The notes: generated by a model from the sequence alone, not told the origin. 64,000 nucleotides of DNA from Rivularia sp. PCC 7116 (GCF_000316665.1 NC_019678.1:3906001-3970000), one strand, 5' to 3'; counted from the first letter of the stretch, positions 8,804 to 18,699 are shown. Numbers and translations are program-made.

Positions 8804-8909
8804 CTCGTTACAAGGTTCTACCTTGTAATGTATTTCTGGAGGCTCTGCTTGCATATGCAATAGGCAGAGCCTATATTTCACGCGTTCCCAGCTAGAAACT
8901 GGGAACCAG
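8804..8909 (-). repeat. Dispersed three-hairpin element A, copy 1
   Basis: A 106-base element made of consecutive hairpins: ACAAGGTTCTACCTTGT, GGCTCTGC...GCAGAGCC and GTTCCCAGCTAGAAACTGGGAAC. Its reverse complement recurs at 61145-61255 with the same hairpin order. It lies in the gap between two convergent genes. It is non-coding and behaves like a cyanobacterial palindromic repeat or miniature mobile element. Confidence 0.85.
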
Positions 8910-8921
8910 TAAATAATCTCT

Positions 8922-10400
8922 CTACTCTTTATTAGCCCATACTTTTTTATAATCTTCCATCGCTCCGGTATAATCTTTTAGTTTAGAACGAGCATTTCCC
9001 CGACTTATATAAACTTTGTCATTTTTAGGGTTTACCAGCAAAGCTTTAGTGTAGTATTCAATTGCTTTGTCGTAATTTTTGAGTTTAGAGCAAGTATTTC
9101 CTAACCCTATATAAGCTTTGTCGCTTTCAGGATTCATTCGTAAGGTTTGAGTGTAATCTTCAATTGCTTCGCCATATTTCTTCAATTTATAATTGGCGTT
9201 ACCTCGATTTAAATAAATTCGGTAATTATTGCCATCAAGCTGCAAAGCATGAGTATAGTTTTCGACGGCTTGAATAAACTCTTCATTTTTATAAAAATTA
9301 TTAGCTAGATTTAGATAATCTTCTGCATTTTGAGGATGAGACGTTAAGGCTTCTGTCGATTTTGAAGTTGCTCGATGGTACTCGCTGGTGAGTTCAGAAG
9401 TAACAATATTGGAATCAATAGTAACTTGATAGTCAGGTTGAGTCGATGCAACGTTGACGGAATCTAAACTTATTCCTTGATGATTATTTTGACTTTGAGG
9501 AAGTAGCAATCCCGAACTATAGTTATTGATATAGTCGGGATTGATGCTCATAGCCTTTGTATAATCCGCTGTGGCTCCATTATAATCTCCTAATTCCGAA
9601 CGTATAAGTCCGCGACTGTATCTAGCTTCTGCGTCATTGGGATTATATGTTACATACATGTTCAAATCTGCGATCGCACCTTGTCTATCTCCAAGTCTAT
9701 GAAGGGCTAATCCTCTTTGATAATGTGCTTTAAATCCGTCGGGCTTTAGCTGTAAATATTGGCTAAAATCGACTATTGCTGCTTCGTAATCCCCTTTATG
9801 AGCTTTATCTAAACCCCGACGATAAATGACTTCGATAAACTCAATATTGCGACGCATTTCGGCTTCTTGCTGCTGTCGCTGCATGACAGTGCGCGATACG
9901 GTAATCACGTTACGCCGCATTTCTAACTGCGCTATTACCTGATTGCTTAATGCTCTTAATCCCTCTTGTTGCTCTAAACTTAAATCCCGTGGTACCGTAT
10001 CAATTACGCATAGTGTTCCGATACCATATCCTTCTGGTGTAATTAAAGGTGCGCCAGCATAAAACCTAATACTGGGAGCATTTGCAACTAAGGGATTATC
10101 GGCAAATCTAGAATCCTTCAAAGCATTTGGTACAACTAATGGCTGCTTTTGCATGATGGTATAAGCGCAGAAAGCTACATCCCTCGGAGTACAGTCTACG
10201 TCTACACCAACCTTAGATTTGAACCACTGGCGATCGCCATCTACAAAACTAATCACCGCAATAGGAGTACGACAAATCTGTGCGGCTAAAAAAGTGAAAT
10301 CATCAAATACTTTTTCCGGAGCAGTATCGAGTATTTGATATTGTCGGAGTGCTGCTAATCTCGCTAATTCGTTGGTTGGTAGTGGTGCCTGTAAGTTCAT
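8922..10400 (-). CDS. GAF-domain protein with tetratricopeptide repeats
   Basis: A 492-residue soluble protein. Residues about 10-170 form a GAF domain (LAALRQYQILDTAPEKVFDD, then VISFVDGDRQWFKSKVG and YGIGTLCVIDT), the type found in front of many cyanobacterial sensor kinases. About 190-310 and 355-492 carry TPR units (DYEAAIVDFSQYLQLKPD, KYGEAIEDYTQTLRMNPE, NYDKAIEYYTKALLVNP). No kinase, cyclase or output domain follows, so it is probably a ligand- or redox-sensing scaffold. GGAG stands 11 bases before the ATG. It is convergent with the cupin gene. The ligand and partners are unknown. Confidence 0.88.
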   Translation of the reverse strand: MNLQAPLPTNELARLAALRQYQILDTAPEKVFDDFTFLAAQICRTPIAVISFVDGDRQWFKSKVGVDVDCTPRDVAFCAYTIMQKQPLVVPNALKDSRFADNPLVANAPSIRFYAGAPLITPEGYGIGTLCVIDTVPRDLSLEQQEGLRALSNQVIAQLEMRRNVITVSRTVMQRQQQEAEMRRNIEFIEVIYRRGLDKAHKGDYEAAIVDFSQYLQLKPDGFKAHYQRGLALHRLGDRQGAIADLNMYVTYNPNDAEARYSRGLIRSELGDYNGATADYTKAMSINPDYINNYSSGLLLPQSQNNHQGISLDSVNVASTQPDYQVTIDSNIVTSELTSEYHRATSKSTEALTSHPQNAEDYLNLANNFYKNEEFIQAVENYTHALQLDGNNYRIYLNRGNANYKLKKYGEAIEDYTQTLRMNPESDKAYIGLGNTCSKLKNYDKAIEYYTKALLVNPKNDKVYISRGNARSKLKDYTGAMEDYKKVWANKE

Positions 10401-11094
10401 TTTATCCGTCTCCGAAAATTACTTTTAGAAAATTAAAAAAATAAAGTAAATAGGTTTTGGATTAACTTCACTAATTAATCCGGTAGCTGAGTAGTGGTAA
10501 CTAAAAATTAGTATCTAAAATCTTTATTTTGTTATTTCAAGACTCTACTAGTGCAAGAAAAACTCGGTATCCTCTTGGTTATAACAATTGTATGATTCGG
10601 TTATGAAGTATTTCGTATTATATATTTATGTATACCTACTGCGAGATTTTCGACAAGAAAATGGTAAAATTTTTGACAACTGTTTACTGCTTAATTTTAT
10701 TGAGAGTTTAATATTTAATAGGTATATTATATCTGGGTTTGGTGAGTATATGTCATATAATTAACATGAAGAATACCTCCGTATTTTTAAATTTATTAAT
10801 TAGTTATCCGTTATCGATCGTGTAAATAAATTTTGTTTTATTATTCTATATTTACTTTCAATATCAATTTTGTATAATCTGCTCCGTCGGGAAAGATAAA
10901 AATTTATCTACATGAATACAAAATTTAATAAATATATATTGTTGGTACGAACTCAATTGACATTTGATGATTGATTATTGTTCCTAACTTAAGCAAAAAG
11001 TGAAAGGTAAAATCTGAACTATAAATATCCTTTCCCCTTCTTAAAACTCAAATCATGAAGAAATCAAATAAATTTTAACTACATACCAAGCAGA
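10401..11094. other. Intergenic region, nothing recognised
   Basis: Nearly 700 very AT-rich bases between divergent genes. There is a TTGACA at about 10672, but no convincing -10 box at proper spacing. No repeat, RNA gene or small gene can be supported. Confidence 0.4.
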
Positions 11095-12525
11095 ATGACA
11101 AATCAAATTTGGATTGCGATTACTTTCATTAGTTTTATGCTTTTGTTTACTGCCGTCGGTATCTATTCGGCGACTCAAAAGCAAAACAACACTACTGATT
11201 ATCTTTTAGCTGGTAGAACTGTAAATCCTTGGTTTACAGCACTTTCAGCAATGTCAACAGGACAAAGCGGTTTGCTATTTATTGGGCAAGTCGGTTTTGC
11301 CTATAAATCGGGAATTTCTTCTATTTGGCTAATTCTTGGTTGGGCATTAGGAGACTATATCGCTTGGTGGTTATTCTTTAAAAGACTAAGAGAAATTTCA
11401 GAAGAAACTGGATCTGAAACAGTATCTGGTTTTTTAGGGCAAAATACCAATGGAGTCCGAGTCATTACGATTATTTCAGCTTTAATAACTATCGCCTTTC
11501 TTGGTGCTTATGCAGCCGCACAATTAGTAGCAGGAAGCAAAGCGCTCAGTGCGGTTTTTGATTGGAATTACAGCATAGGTATTATTATTGGAACCATAAT
11601 TGTTGTCATTTACTGCTTCTCTGGAGGTATCCGCGCTTCAATTTGGACGGACACAATCCAAGCAATAATTATGATTGGTTCGTTACTGCTATTATTAATT
11701 GTTTCATTAATTAAATGTGGCGGTATAAATGCACTTTGGGCGCAATTAACCCAAATAGATCCAGCCTTAGTAAACTTAAGTCCGGCAAATTTACCGTTGG
11801 GTTTTCTTCCTTTCTTTATTGGTTGGATGGTTGCGGGATTTGGCGTAGTAGGTCAACCTCACATCATAGTTCGTGCAATGGCTATTGACAATGCACAAAA
11901 TGTCGCCAAAGCCCGGAATATCAAAGTAATTGCCGGTTTAACTACATCCTTCGCTTCTCTAGGTATCGGTTTGACAGGAAGAGTACTATTGCCGGATTTA
12001 TTAGCTAACGGCGATCCAGAATTAGCATTGCCTGCATTAGCTTTGAACCTATTGCCAGCGGCTTTAGTGGGCGTAATGTTAGCGGGTGTATTTTCTGCAA
12101 CTATGTCCACCGCAGATTCACAGATATTGTCTTGTTCCGCAGCCCTTACTCAAGATATATTTCCTCAATTTGCTCATTCTTATAAAATTGTCAAATTAGG
12201 AACTTTAACTGTGACTGCAATAGTCTTGGTAATTGCCTTATTTGGAGATAAAAGCGTATTTTTTCTAGTTACCTTTGCATGGTCAGCTTTAGCTTCAGCA
12301 TTAGGACCTTTATTCGTAGTTAGGGTATTGCAAAAACCTATTAATGCAATAGTGGCTGTTGCAATGATGATAGTTGGAATATTAAGCGCTTTGATATGGA
12401 CAATAACCCCCGAATTATCAAAGCTAGTTTACTCAGTTCTTCCGGGAATGGTTGCAGGAATATTCGTTTATTTCATCGCGCAATTTTTCATTCGTGATGA
12501 CATTAAAGCAGCGAGCGGCAAGTAG
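11095..12525 (+). CDS. Sodium:solute symporter, PutP-like
   Basis: A 476-residue inner-membrane carrier of the SSS family with about 13 hydrophobic helices. Family marks are YLLAGRTVNPWFTALSAMST near residue 36, the sodium-site helix SGGIRASIWTDTIQA, and GVFSATMSTADSQILSCSAA near 330. The pattern is closest to sodium/proline symporters (PutP), but substrate cannot be fixed by eye. It runs into the ureE-ureF-ureG genes 37 bases downstream on the same strand, so a link to urea or amino-nitrogen uptake is possible. That link is inference. Confidence 0.88.
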   Translation: MTNQIWIAITFISFMLLFTAVGIYSATQKQNNTTDYLLAGRTVNPWFTALSAMSTGQSGLLFIGQVGFAYKSGISSIWLILGWALGDYIAWWLFFKRLREISEETGSETVSGFLGQNTNGVRVITIISALITIAFLGAYAAAQLVAGSKALSAVFDWNYSIGIIIGTIIVVIYCFSGGIRASIWTDTIQAIIMIGSLLLLLIVSLIKCGGINALWAQLTQIDPALVNLSPANLPLGFLPFFIGWMVAGFGVVGQPHIIVRAMAIDNAQNVAKARNIKVIAGLTTSFASLGIGLTGRVLLPDLLANGDPELALPALALNLLPAALVGVMLAGVFSATMSTADSQILSCSAALTQDIFPQFAHSYKIVKLGTLTVTAIVLVIALFGDKSVFFLVTFAWSALASALGPLFVVRVLQKPINAIVAVAMMIVGILSALIWTITPELSKLVYSVLPGMVAGIFVYFIAQFFIRDDIKAASGK

Positions 12526-12562
12526 AAGAAGAAACTAAGGTAAATTAATCAATAAGTATAAA

Positions 12563-13003
12563 TTGTTAACCTTCACCCACCGCAAAAATTTAAATTCAAC
12601 TTCAGTAGTTAACTTAAAACTTTCACTAACTGCTGAAGAAAGAGCTCGTTCCAGACATCACTTTCAAGCTTCCGATAAACAAATGGTGTGCTTGCGTTTA
12701 CCCAGGGGTACTGTATTAAAAGATGGCGATATTCTAGAAGATGAAACTAATACAACCATTATTCAAATAATAGCCAAACCCGAACCAGTTTTAACTGTAA
12801 CTGCTCGAAGTCAGTTAGATTTAATTAAAGCTGCATATCATTTGGGTAATCGTCACGTACAGCTAGAAATTACAGCAGATTATTTACGTTTGTCTCCAGA
12901 TTCAGTATTGCGTCAAATGTTAGAAAAGCTTGGTTTAATAGTCAAAGAAGAATTTTCATCCTTTCATCCCGAGACGGGTGCTTACACTCAACATTTTCAT
13001 TGA
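12563..13003 (+). CDS. ureE: Urease accessory protein UreE (nickel chaperone)
   Basis: Delivers nickel to apo-urease during maturation. The 146 residues carry the N-terminal peptide-binding domain ([39 protein letters not shown]) and the C-terminal metal-binding domain ([13 protein letters not shown]). The C-terminus ends YTQHFH and lacks the long His-rich tail of some relatives. The start is a TTG at 12563; the next in-frame Met (MVCLRL) would remove a third of the domain. It is followed by ureF after 63 bases and ureG after another 90, clearly one operon. Urease structural genes and ureD are not in the window. Confidence 0.93.
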   Translation: MLTFTHRKNLNSTSVVNLKLSLTAEERARSRHHFQASDKQMVCLRLPRGTVLKDGDILEDETNTTIIQIIAKPEPVLTVTARSQLDLIKAAYHLGNRHVQLEITADYLRLSPDSVLRQMLEKLGLIVKEEFSSFHPETGAYTQHFH

Positions 13004-13039
13004 ATACTGTAGAGGGGGTAGAGGGGGTAGAAAAATTTA

Positions 13040-13095
13040 TTACTAATTACCAATTACTAATTACCAATGCCCAATTCCCAATTCTCAATTCCCAA
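13040..13095 (+). repeat. Heptamer array that supplies the ureF start codon
   Basis: Eight units of TTACTAA/TTACCAA drifting into TTCCCAA. The ATG of ureF (13067-13069) is formed across units four and five, and the last units encode its first residues (PNSQFSIPN). Confidence 0.85.
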
Positions 13096-13756
13096 TATTC
13101 TTTATCTTTTACAGCTTGTCAGTCCCGCTTTACCTGTGGGAGCGTATAGTTATTCTGAAGGGTTGGAAACGCTGATTGAAAATAAGATAATTTATGATGT
13201 TGAAAGTCTTAAATACTGGTTGAATCAAGAATTACGTTATGGAGCAATCCGGTTGGAAGCAGCAGTAATGTTGAGAAGTTATCATGCAGTCAAAGCAGAA
13301 GATTTTGCAACTGTTGCTTACTGGAATAATTGGTTATCAGCCACAAGGGAAACTGAAGAATTGCGTAACCAATCTCAACAAATGGGAGGTGCTTTAATTC
13401 GTTTACTCAAAGAATTACAGCCACAGGTAAAGCCTATAATTACAGTTGTGGGTAATCCTTGCAATTATGCGATCGCCTTTGGTGTTGCTGCTAGTATTTG
13501 GGAAATTAATTCCGAAGCAGTCATACTGGGATATTTGCATAGTTGGCTAAGTAATTTGATTACTGCTGGAGTAAAGCTAATTCCTTTAGGGCAAACCGCA
13601 GGACAATTGTTATTAATGGATTTACAAGAATTAATTAGTACCGTCGCAGTAGAAATTACCAATTTGAATGACGATGAATTAAGCTGTTGCAGTTGGGGTT
13701 TATCTTTAGCAAGTATGGCACACGAACAGCAGTATACAAGGTTGTTTCGCAGTTAA
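13067..13756 (+). CDS. ureF: Urease accessory protein UreF
   Basis: Part of the UreD-UreF-UreG complex that activates urease; UreF acts as GTPase regulator of UreG. The 229 residues contain the family opening LLQLVSPALPVGAYSYSEGL, the helical core with RETEELRNQSQQMG, and SNLITAGVKLIPLGQTAGQ. Family members usually begin close to the LLQLVSP motif. Here the preceding MPNSQFSIPN is written by a heptamer array, so the original N-terminus has probably been replaced. It sits between ureE and ureG in one operon. Confidence 0.94.
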   Translation: MPNSQFSIPNILYLLQLVSPALPVGAYSYSEGLETLIENKIIYDVESLKYWLNQELRYGAIRLEAAVMLRSYHAVKAEDFATVAYWNNWLSATRETEELRNQSQQMGGALIRLLKELQPQVKPIITVVGNPCNYAIAFGVAASIWEINSEAVILGYLHSWLSNLITAGVKLIPLGQTAGQLLLMDLQELISTVAVEITNLNDDELSCCSWGLSLASMAHEQQYTRLFRS

Positions 13757-13771
13757 CAGTGAGCAGTTAAC

Positions 13772-13841
13772 AACTAATAACTAATAACTAATAACTAACA
13801 ACTAACAACTAACAACTAACAACTAATAACTAATAACTAAT
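13772..13841 (+). repeat. Heptamer array, ten units of AACTAAY, between ureF and ureG
   Basis: Ten perfect consecutive units: three AACTAAT, four AACTAAC, three AACTAAT. The array ends five bases before the ureG ATG and occupies the place where its ribosome-binding site would be; no GGAG-like motif is present. Confidence 0.92.
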
Positions 13842-13846
13842 AAATT

Positions 13847-14440
13847 ATGACTTTTAGAGTTGGTGTAGCTGGCCCGGTTGGTTCGGGAAAGACTGCTTTA
13901 GTGGAAGGTTTATGTAAATCAATGCGCGATTATTATCAAATTGCGGTTGTTACTAATGATATTTACACTCAAGAAGATGCACAGTTTTTAACCAAATCTC
14001 AAGCTTTAGAAAAAGAAAGAATTTTAGGTGTAGAAACCGGTGGTTGTCCTCATACTGCTATTCGAGAAGATGCTTCAATTAATTTAGGTGCAATTGAACA
14101 GTTAGAACTACTTTTTCCCGATTTAAATTTGGTGTTTTTGGAAAGCGGTGGCGATAATTTGGCTGCTACTTTTAGTCCGGAATTAGTTGATTTAACAATT
14201 TATGTTATTGATGTCGCAGCCGGAGACAAAATTCCCCGTAAAGGTGGTCCTGGTATTACTAAATCGGATTTACTTGTCATAAACAAAATTGATTTGGCTC
14301 CCTATGTTGGTGCTGATTTACAGGTTATGGAAAGGGATGCTCGCAAAATGCGCGGCGAAAAACCTTTTATATTTACCAACTTAAAAAAACAAGAAGGTTT
14401 GACGAAAATTATTGAATTTATTTCAACCAATATTTGCTAA
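13847..14440 (+). CDS. ureG: Urease accessory GTPase UreG
   Basis: GTP-dependent nickel-insertion GTPase of the SIMIBI class. The 197 residues show the P-loop GPVGSGKT at 9-16, the [15 protein letters not shown] segment, the metal-binding CPH in [28 protein letters not shown] and the guanine-specificity [13 protein letters not shown]. Length is typical. The upstream region is a pure heptamer array without a Shine-Dalgarno motif, so translation may depend on coupling to ureF. It is the last gene of the ureE-ureF-ureG group. Confidence 0.96.
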   Translation: MTFRVGVAGPVGSGKTALVEGLCKSMRDYYQIAVVTNDIYTQEDAQFLTKSQALEKERILGVETGGCPHTAIREDASINLGAIEQLELLFPDLNLVFLESGGDNLAATFSPELVDLTIYVIDVAAGDKIPRKGGPGITKSDLLVINKIDLAPYVGADLQVMERDARKMRGEKPFIFTNLKKQEGLTKIIEFISTNIC

Positions 14441-14925
14441 AAGTTTACCGGGTTTATGCAGGGCTAGCAAAAATGGCAAGAATTAAATTTAGAATAATTC
14501 TGCGTATAGGATAGCCGCCTATGAGGAGTGAGTGGCAATAGGCTTGAATGAGGTTATCGCTTTCTAACTATGGAAAAACCGCTATATTCTTTTACAAATA
14601 GACCCATGCAAAGCAATATACCTGTATAACGATTCTTGTATATTGCTTCTCGCTGATTTGCTGCACAAAGTCTGCAAAATGAAAAGTTGCTGTTTTCCCA
14701 ACTCACTAAATGATTTAATGTACGGTTTTCTCAATAACACATTTTTACACTTTTAAAACTTTTGCTTAACATTTTGTTGTAATATAGAATAGCAAACAAA
14801 TCAAAGGCACACCGTTCAGCATGAGTAAGTGCAACAAAAAAATAGATCGAATATTATAAATGTTTTATCTGCTGAATTTTTTTACCTGCCAACTTATTTA
14901 CTCGAAGGGTTATTCTGCTTGAAAT
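14441..14925. other. Intergenic region, nothing firm
   Basis: About 485 bases. A weak hairpin GCCTAT...ATAGGC lies near 14516-14543. No gene or repeat is recognised. Confidence 0.4.
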
Positions 14926-15318
14926 ATGCTTAAAACAGATGCTATCACTGTAGGACAATTAGAAAGAGAATTGTCTCAACGTATCCAGTCTTTTTATCGC
15001 AATCTATTAGGAAATATTCCGATAAAAGTAAGTTGTCACCTGTTTGCCAATAAGTTAGTAGTATTGGCTGAAAATTCTATTACTACAGCAGAAAAAGTGC
15101 TGATTGAAGTCGGTAAAGAAGAATTAGCACAAAAATTTCGCGTGAATTTGGAACAATCAATTAGATTGAAATTAAAGTCATTAATCGAGGAAATTTCTCA
15201 GGTAGAGATAGCCGACTTATTAAGTGAGACTAGCTTAGACACTGAATTGACTGGAATTATTGTAGTGTTTAACAAAATTCCAAAATTACGCGCTAGTAGA
15301 AATTCTGTATCTAAATAA
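14926..15318 (+). CDS. DUF2294-family protein
   Basis: A 130-residue soluble protein. GQLERELSQRIQSFYRNLLG at the start, LVVLAENSITTAEKVLIEVG in the middle and TGIIVVFNKIP at the end match the DUF2294 family as I recall it, of unknown function. The ATG directly opens the conserved part. It is convergent with the outer-membrane protein gene, whose stop is only 30 bases away. There is no operon partner. Confidence 0.75.
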   Translation: MLKTDAITVGQLERELSQRIQSFYRNLLGNIPIKVSCHLFANKLVVLAENSITTAEKVLIEVGKEELAQKFRVNLEQSIRLKLKSLIEEISQVEIADLLSETSLDTELTGIIVVFNKIPKLRASRNSVSK

Positions 15319-15348
15319 TGCTGTAGAAGATAAATGAAGACTGTTATT

Positions 15349-17151
15349 TCATAAACTAAATAACCAGTGGAGATTAAAGCCAATGTTAGTACTAGTATCG
15401 GCAACCAATCCCCCGATGCTATTTTGTCCGCTGGTATTGCTCAGGTAAATATCAATTCCTAAATCTGCTTTGGTTTCAAAGTAGCGCAAACCCGTACTCC
15501 AAACTAAATCATGTCCGGAAACTGGGGTTAATTCTCCGATTAATTGAAATTTATCGGATAAAACTTGGTTTATTCCTAATCCTAAACCGAAGCGTTCTTC
15601 TTTTCGATAGAATGCTGCTTTGGGGTTAAAAAATAATGCTGTTTTATTGCTATTTTGATAAACCATAGGTACTTCTGCGAATATAGTTCCCACCCGAGGG
15701 CGTTTGCTATCTCGAACTCCTTTGACTTTTACACTTAAAGAAAAAGGATCGCCTTGTGCTTGATTAAGAAATCTTAACTTTGCACCGGCACCAAATTTGA
15801 TTGCATTTCCAAAAGTTTCTCCAGGGGGAAGATTATCGTCATTACCAAACTGCTCGATAGGAATTTCCAACTGTAAATCATTCGCTAAACCGTACATAAG
15901 ATTTAATTTAGCGTTTCCTCCAGAAGTCATACCTGTAGTTAATCTGATTTTATCTGGTGGTAAAGTGCTGCTGTTGCTAAGGGTTAAACCATCTAGCAGT
16001 AATTGTTTGTCGCGGTTGGATAAAGGAATATCGGGTTTATTTCCAAAGTTAGAAGCGTAGTTTTGCCCAAAATCAAAGATGTATTTAACCTTGGCACCAA
16101 ATATAACTTCATTGCCGTCGGGGATAAAAGCTAAAAGATTGGTAGTTGGAGTTGCTCCAAATGCATTCGTACCATAAACTTCTACACCAGCACGAGGATT
16201 TATTGCATAACGGGTACCAGCAGCCCATAGTAATTTGCGGAAAATAGAGTTATCTTCCGAATCTAAGGCATTACCTCCAGGTCCTAATGGTAAATTAGCA
16301 TTAGCAAACAAATTCAATTTTTCCGAAGCTTGCAAGCTTATACCCGCACCTAGATTCATAAAAGTTCCGTAAAATTCTGCTTGCTTTACTTTGTCAGGAT
16401 AGAATACGACTCCGGGAGTGAAGTGTAATTGAAGTTTATCGTTAGCATCATAAGTAACTGGAACTTCTACTTTTCCGATAACATAGGATTCTGTAGTTTT
16501 GTCATTAGTATTATTAAATAATCCGGTATCGGAAGCAAGTTGTAATAGCTCAGCGGTACCGCTAACTGCTACTTTTAATTTTTCGTTTTTTAATACTTGA
16601 TATTTTACGCTTGGTGCAAAAGATACAAATGTTAAATCGGGGAATGTTCCGTTGATTTGACTTTTGGTTGGATCGTCAAAAAATTGTGCTGCAAAGCTAA
16701 ACTGTAACTTATCGGTGACACCCCAATCTAAAGAAGTGTAATAGTTTTGATAGCCAGTATTTCCCTGACGATTATCTCCCGGTTTAGCTTGATGAGTACC
16801 CGCTTCAAATTGTACTGAGCCTTTAGGTAATTGATTCGCTGTCTCTAAATTGAAAAGTCTTGTCGGCGGTTTTTGTAAAGGGGAAAGTTCTGGTTCTATT
16901 TGTTTGATTTTTAAGTCTTTTGCATGAGTACTAATTTGCGAAAATTCAGTAGATGAATTCGTGTCAAATTCAGGCTGATTAATAGTTGTCAATTCTTGCT
17001 TAAAAGATTTTTTTTTAGCTTCTTTGAGCTTAGTAATTAAATCTTGCGATTGTAAATTAGTCTGTTGCTTAGAATTATCTTCACTCGCAAAAGCAATTGT
17101 AGGAATTGATAAAGCTAGTACGGTGTAAGCAGCTATATTTAATATTTGCAT
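15349..17151 (-). CDS. Predicted outer-membrane beta-barrel protein
   Basis: A 600-residue protein with an N-terminal signal peptide (cleavage probably after AFA, about residue 22). A low-complexity Lys/Gln-rich stretch to about residue 100 follows, then a long series of alternating amphipathic strands ending in a hydrophobic NLHWLFSL terminus, as in outer-membrane barrels. Repeated patterns such as LQFSFAAQFF, KLNLFANANLPLGPGG and FQLIGELTPVSGHD suggest about 20 strands. It lacks the SLH and OprB motifs of the main cyanobacterial porins. Function unassigned; secretion and barrel fold are predictions. Confidence 0.7.
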   Translation of the reverse strand: MQILNIAAYTVLALSIPTIAFASEDNSKQQTNLQSQDLITKLKEAKKKSFKQELTTINQPEFDTNSSTEFSQISTHAKDLKIKQIEPELSPLQKPPTRLFNLETANQLPKGSVQFEAGTHQAKPGDNRQGNTGYQNYYTSLDWGVTDKLQFSFAAQFFDDPTKSQINGTFPDLTFVSFAPSVKYQVLKNEKLKVAVSGTAELLQLASDTGLFNNTNDKTTESYVIGKVEVPVTYDANDKLQLHFTPGVVFYPDKVKQAEFYGTFMNLGAGISLQASEKLNLFANANLPLGPGGNALDSEDNSIFRKLLWAAGTRYAINPRAGVEVYGTNAFGATPTTNLLAFIPDGNEVIFGAKVKYIFDFGQNYASNFGNKPDIPLSNRDKQLLLDGLTLSNSSTLPPDKIRLTTGMTSGGNAKLNLMYGLANDLQLEIPIEQFGNDDNLPPGETFGNAIKFGAGAKLRFLNQAQGDPFSLSVKVKGVRDSKRPRVGTIFAEVPMVYQNSNKTALFFNPKAAFYRKEERFGLGLGINQVLSDKFQLIGELTPVSGHDLVWSTGLRYFETKADLGIDIYLSNTSGQNSIGGLVADTSTNIGFNLHWLFSL

Positions 17152-17699
17152 ATAAAGAAGTATATATATATAGCGATAAAGCTATAAATTTGAGTTGACA
17201 GTATGGCTGAGCTATTAATAAGTCGCAAGTAAATATCTGCCTGTTTTTAAACGGGCAATCAGACAGCTATATATAGCGGTTTTCACTTCAGTGCAATACA
17301 GATATGACCTTACCCCGCCCTCTGGGCACCCCTCTCCTTGACAAGGAGGGGATGGGGGTGAGGTGGCGGAATGTATGGTACTCAACTGAAATTCGGTATA
17401 TTTATCCGATGAATAACTTAAGTTATTTCAAATCTCAAAAATTCTGTTTATCTATTTAGATAATTCCTTGAAAGACAAGCGATTAGCGTTTTTTCAAAGC
17501 AGATTCAAAATAGATGCACCATGTATAAAAAATGTTTTATTTGGGATGTTTAAAACATTATTAGCAGCTAATACACCCTAATCAAACAAAAAAAGTATAG
17601 TGTATTATTACGGTTATGGAAGTATTACAATCAACATATAGAGCTTTTTTTTATGCTTAAATACTTTTGTTTGTAGGATTTTAATAGTTAAATACTTGT
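17152..17699. other. Intergenic region with a GC-rich palindromic repeat
   Basis: Near 17311-17366 there is a GC-rich palindromic patch (CACCCCTCTCCTTGACAAGG with its complement nearby, then GATGGGGGTGAGGT), a type widely scattered in cyanobacterial genomes. The rest is AT-rich with no recognised gene. Confidence 0.55.
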
Positions 17700-18671
17700 A
17701 TGACCCATCACGTTATTAAAGCGACTAAGGAAACGGTGCATCTTGGCGGTTTTTCGCATTTATTAGAACCTGCTTTAACAGTAAATTCTGGCGATACTGT
17801 GGATGTCGAAACTTACACCGGGTTTCACGTTTGCGATCGCGCGCCGCAAGAGTTTGTTACACCGGCATTATTAGACATATACAAAAATCTTCCCTCAGAA
17901 CGTAAAATTGCACCAGGACCTCATTTATTAACTGGCCCCATTTACGTCGAAGATGCTCAACCTGGTGATGTTTTGGAAGTGAATTTAAGGCAAATTACAC
18001 CCAGGCTACCAGTTGGTTTTAATGTTATTCGTAAAAATTGGGGTGCCCTACCGCAACAGTTTAATCAACCTGCATTGAGATTTATTCCCCTGGATTTAGA
18101 AAATAACGTTGCCGAATTTCCTACAGGTAGCGGAATTAAAATTCCTCTCAAGCCATTTTTCGGTATTCTCGGGGTTGCGACAACTGAAAATCCTCGGAAT
18201 TCCATACCTCCAGGAAACTATGGCGGCAATATCGACAACCGCGAATTACAAGCAGGTTCCAAAATATTTTTACCCATATTCGTTCCCGGTGCTTTGTTTT
18301 CCATCGGAGATGGACATTCCGCCCAAGGAGACGGGGAAGTAAATGTAACTGCAATTGAAACTTCTATGAACGGTACTATTGAACTAAAGCTTCACAAGGA
18401 TTTGCAAATCTCCACACCAATTGCCGAAACTCCTACTGATATCATCACGATGGGTTTTGCTCCCACATTAGATCAAGCTTTAGAAAAAGCTTTAAAAAAT
18501 ATGATTGATTTTCTGGTAAGCTGCACAAAGTTATCTCCAGAAGAAGCTTATATTTTATGCAGTTTAGCTGTAAGTTTTCGGATTACTCAAGTCGTTAACT
18601 TACCTCAAAAAGGCGTGCATGGAATGCTTTCTAAAGCTTTGTTGCCTGAAGGGATAAGAATAGGGAGTTAG
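17700..18671 (+). CDS. Acetamidase/formamidase family protein
   Basis: Hydrolyses formamide or acetamide to ammonia and the acid. The 323 residues fit the FmdA/AmdA family (PF03069): GPHLLTGPIYVEDAQPGDVL near 78-97, FGILGVATTENPRNS, PPGNYGGNIDNRELQAGS and the metal-site region GDGHSAQGDGEVNVTAIE. Length is normal. The stop codon TAG falls in the first unit of a heptamer array (18665-18699), so the last residues may be array-derived. It lies 3 kb from the urease accessory operon, which would fit use of simple amides as nitrogen source; that is inference. A single gene. Confidence 0.93.
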   Translation: MTHHVIKATKETVHLGGFSHLLEPALTVNSGDTVDVETYTGFHVCDRAPQEFVTPALLDIYKNLPSERKIAPGPHLLTGPIYVEDAQPGDVLEVNLRQITPRLPVGFNVIRKNWGALPQQFNQPALRFIPLDLENNVAEFPTGSGIKIPLKPFFGILGVATTENPRNSIPPGNYGGNIDNRELQAGSKIFLPIFVPGALFSIGDGHSAQGDGEVNVTAIETSMNGTIELKLHKDLQISTPIAETPTDIITMGFAPTLDQALEKALKNMIDFLVSCTKLSPEEAYILCSLAVSFRITQVVNLPQKGVHGMLSKALLPEGIRIGS

Positions 18672-18699
18672 GAGTTATGAGTTATGAGTTAGGAGTTAG
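18665..18699 (+). repeat. Heptamer array holding the formamidase stop codon
   Basis: Five units of GAGTTAG/GAGTTAT. The TAG at 18669-18671 in the first unit is the stop codon of the formamidase gene. Confidence 0.85.

Noticed and set aside
12563-14440. Complete urease operon
   Set aside because: Only ureE, ureF and ureG are here; no ureA, ureB, ureC or ureD is found within the window.
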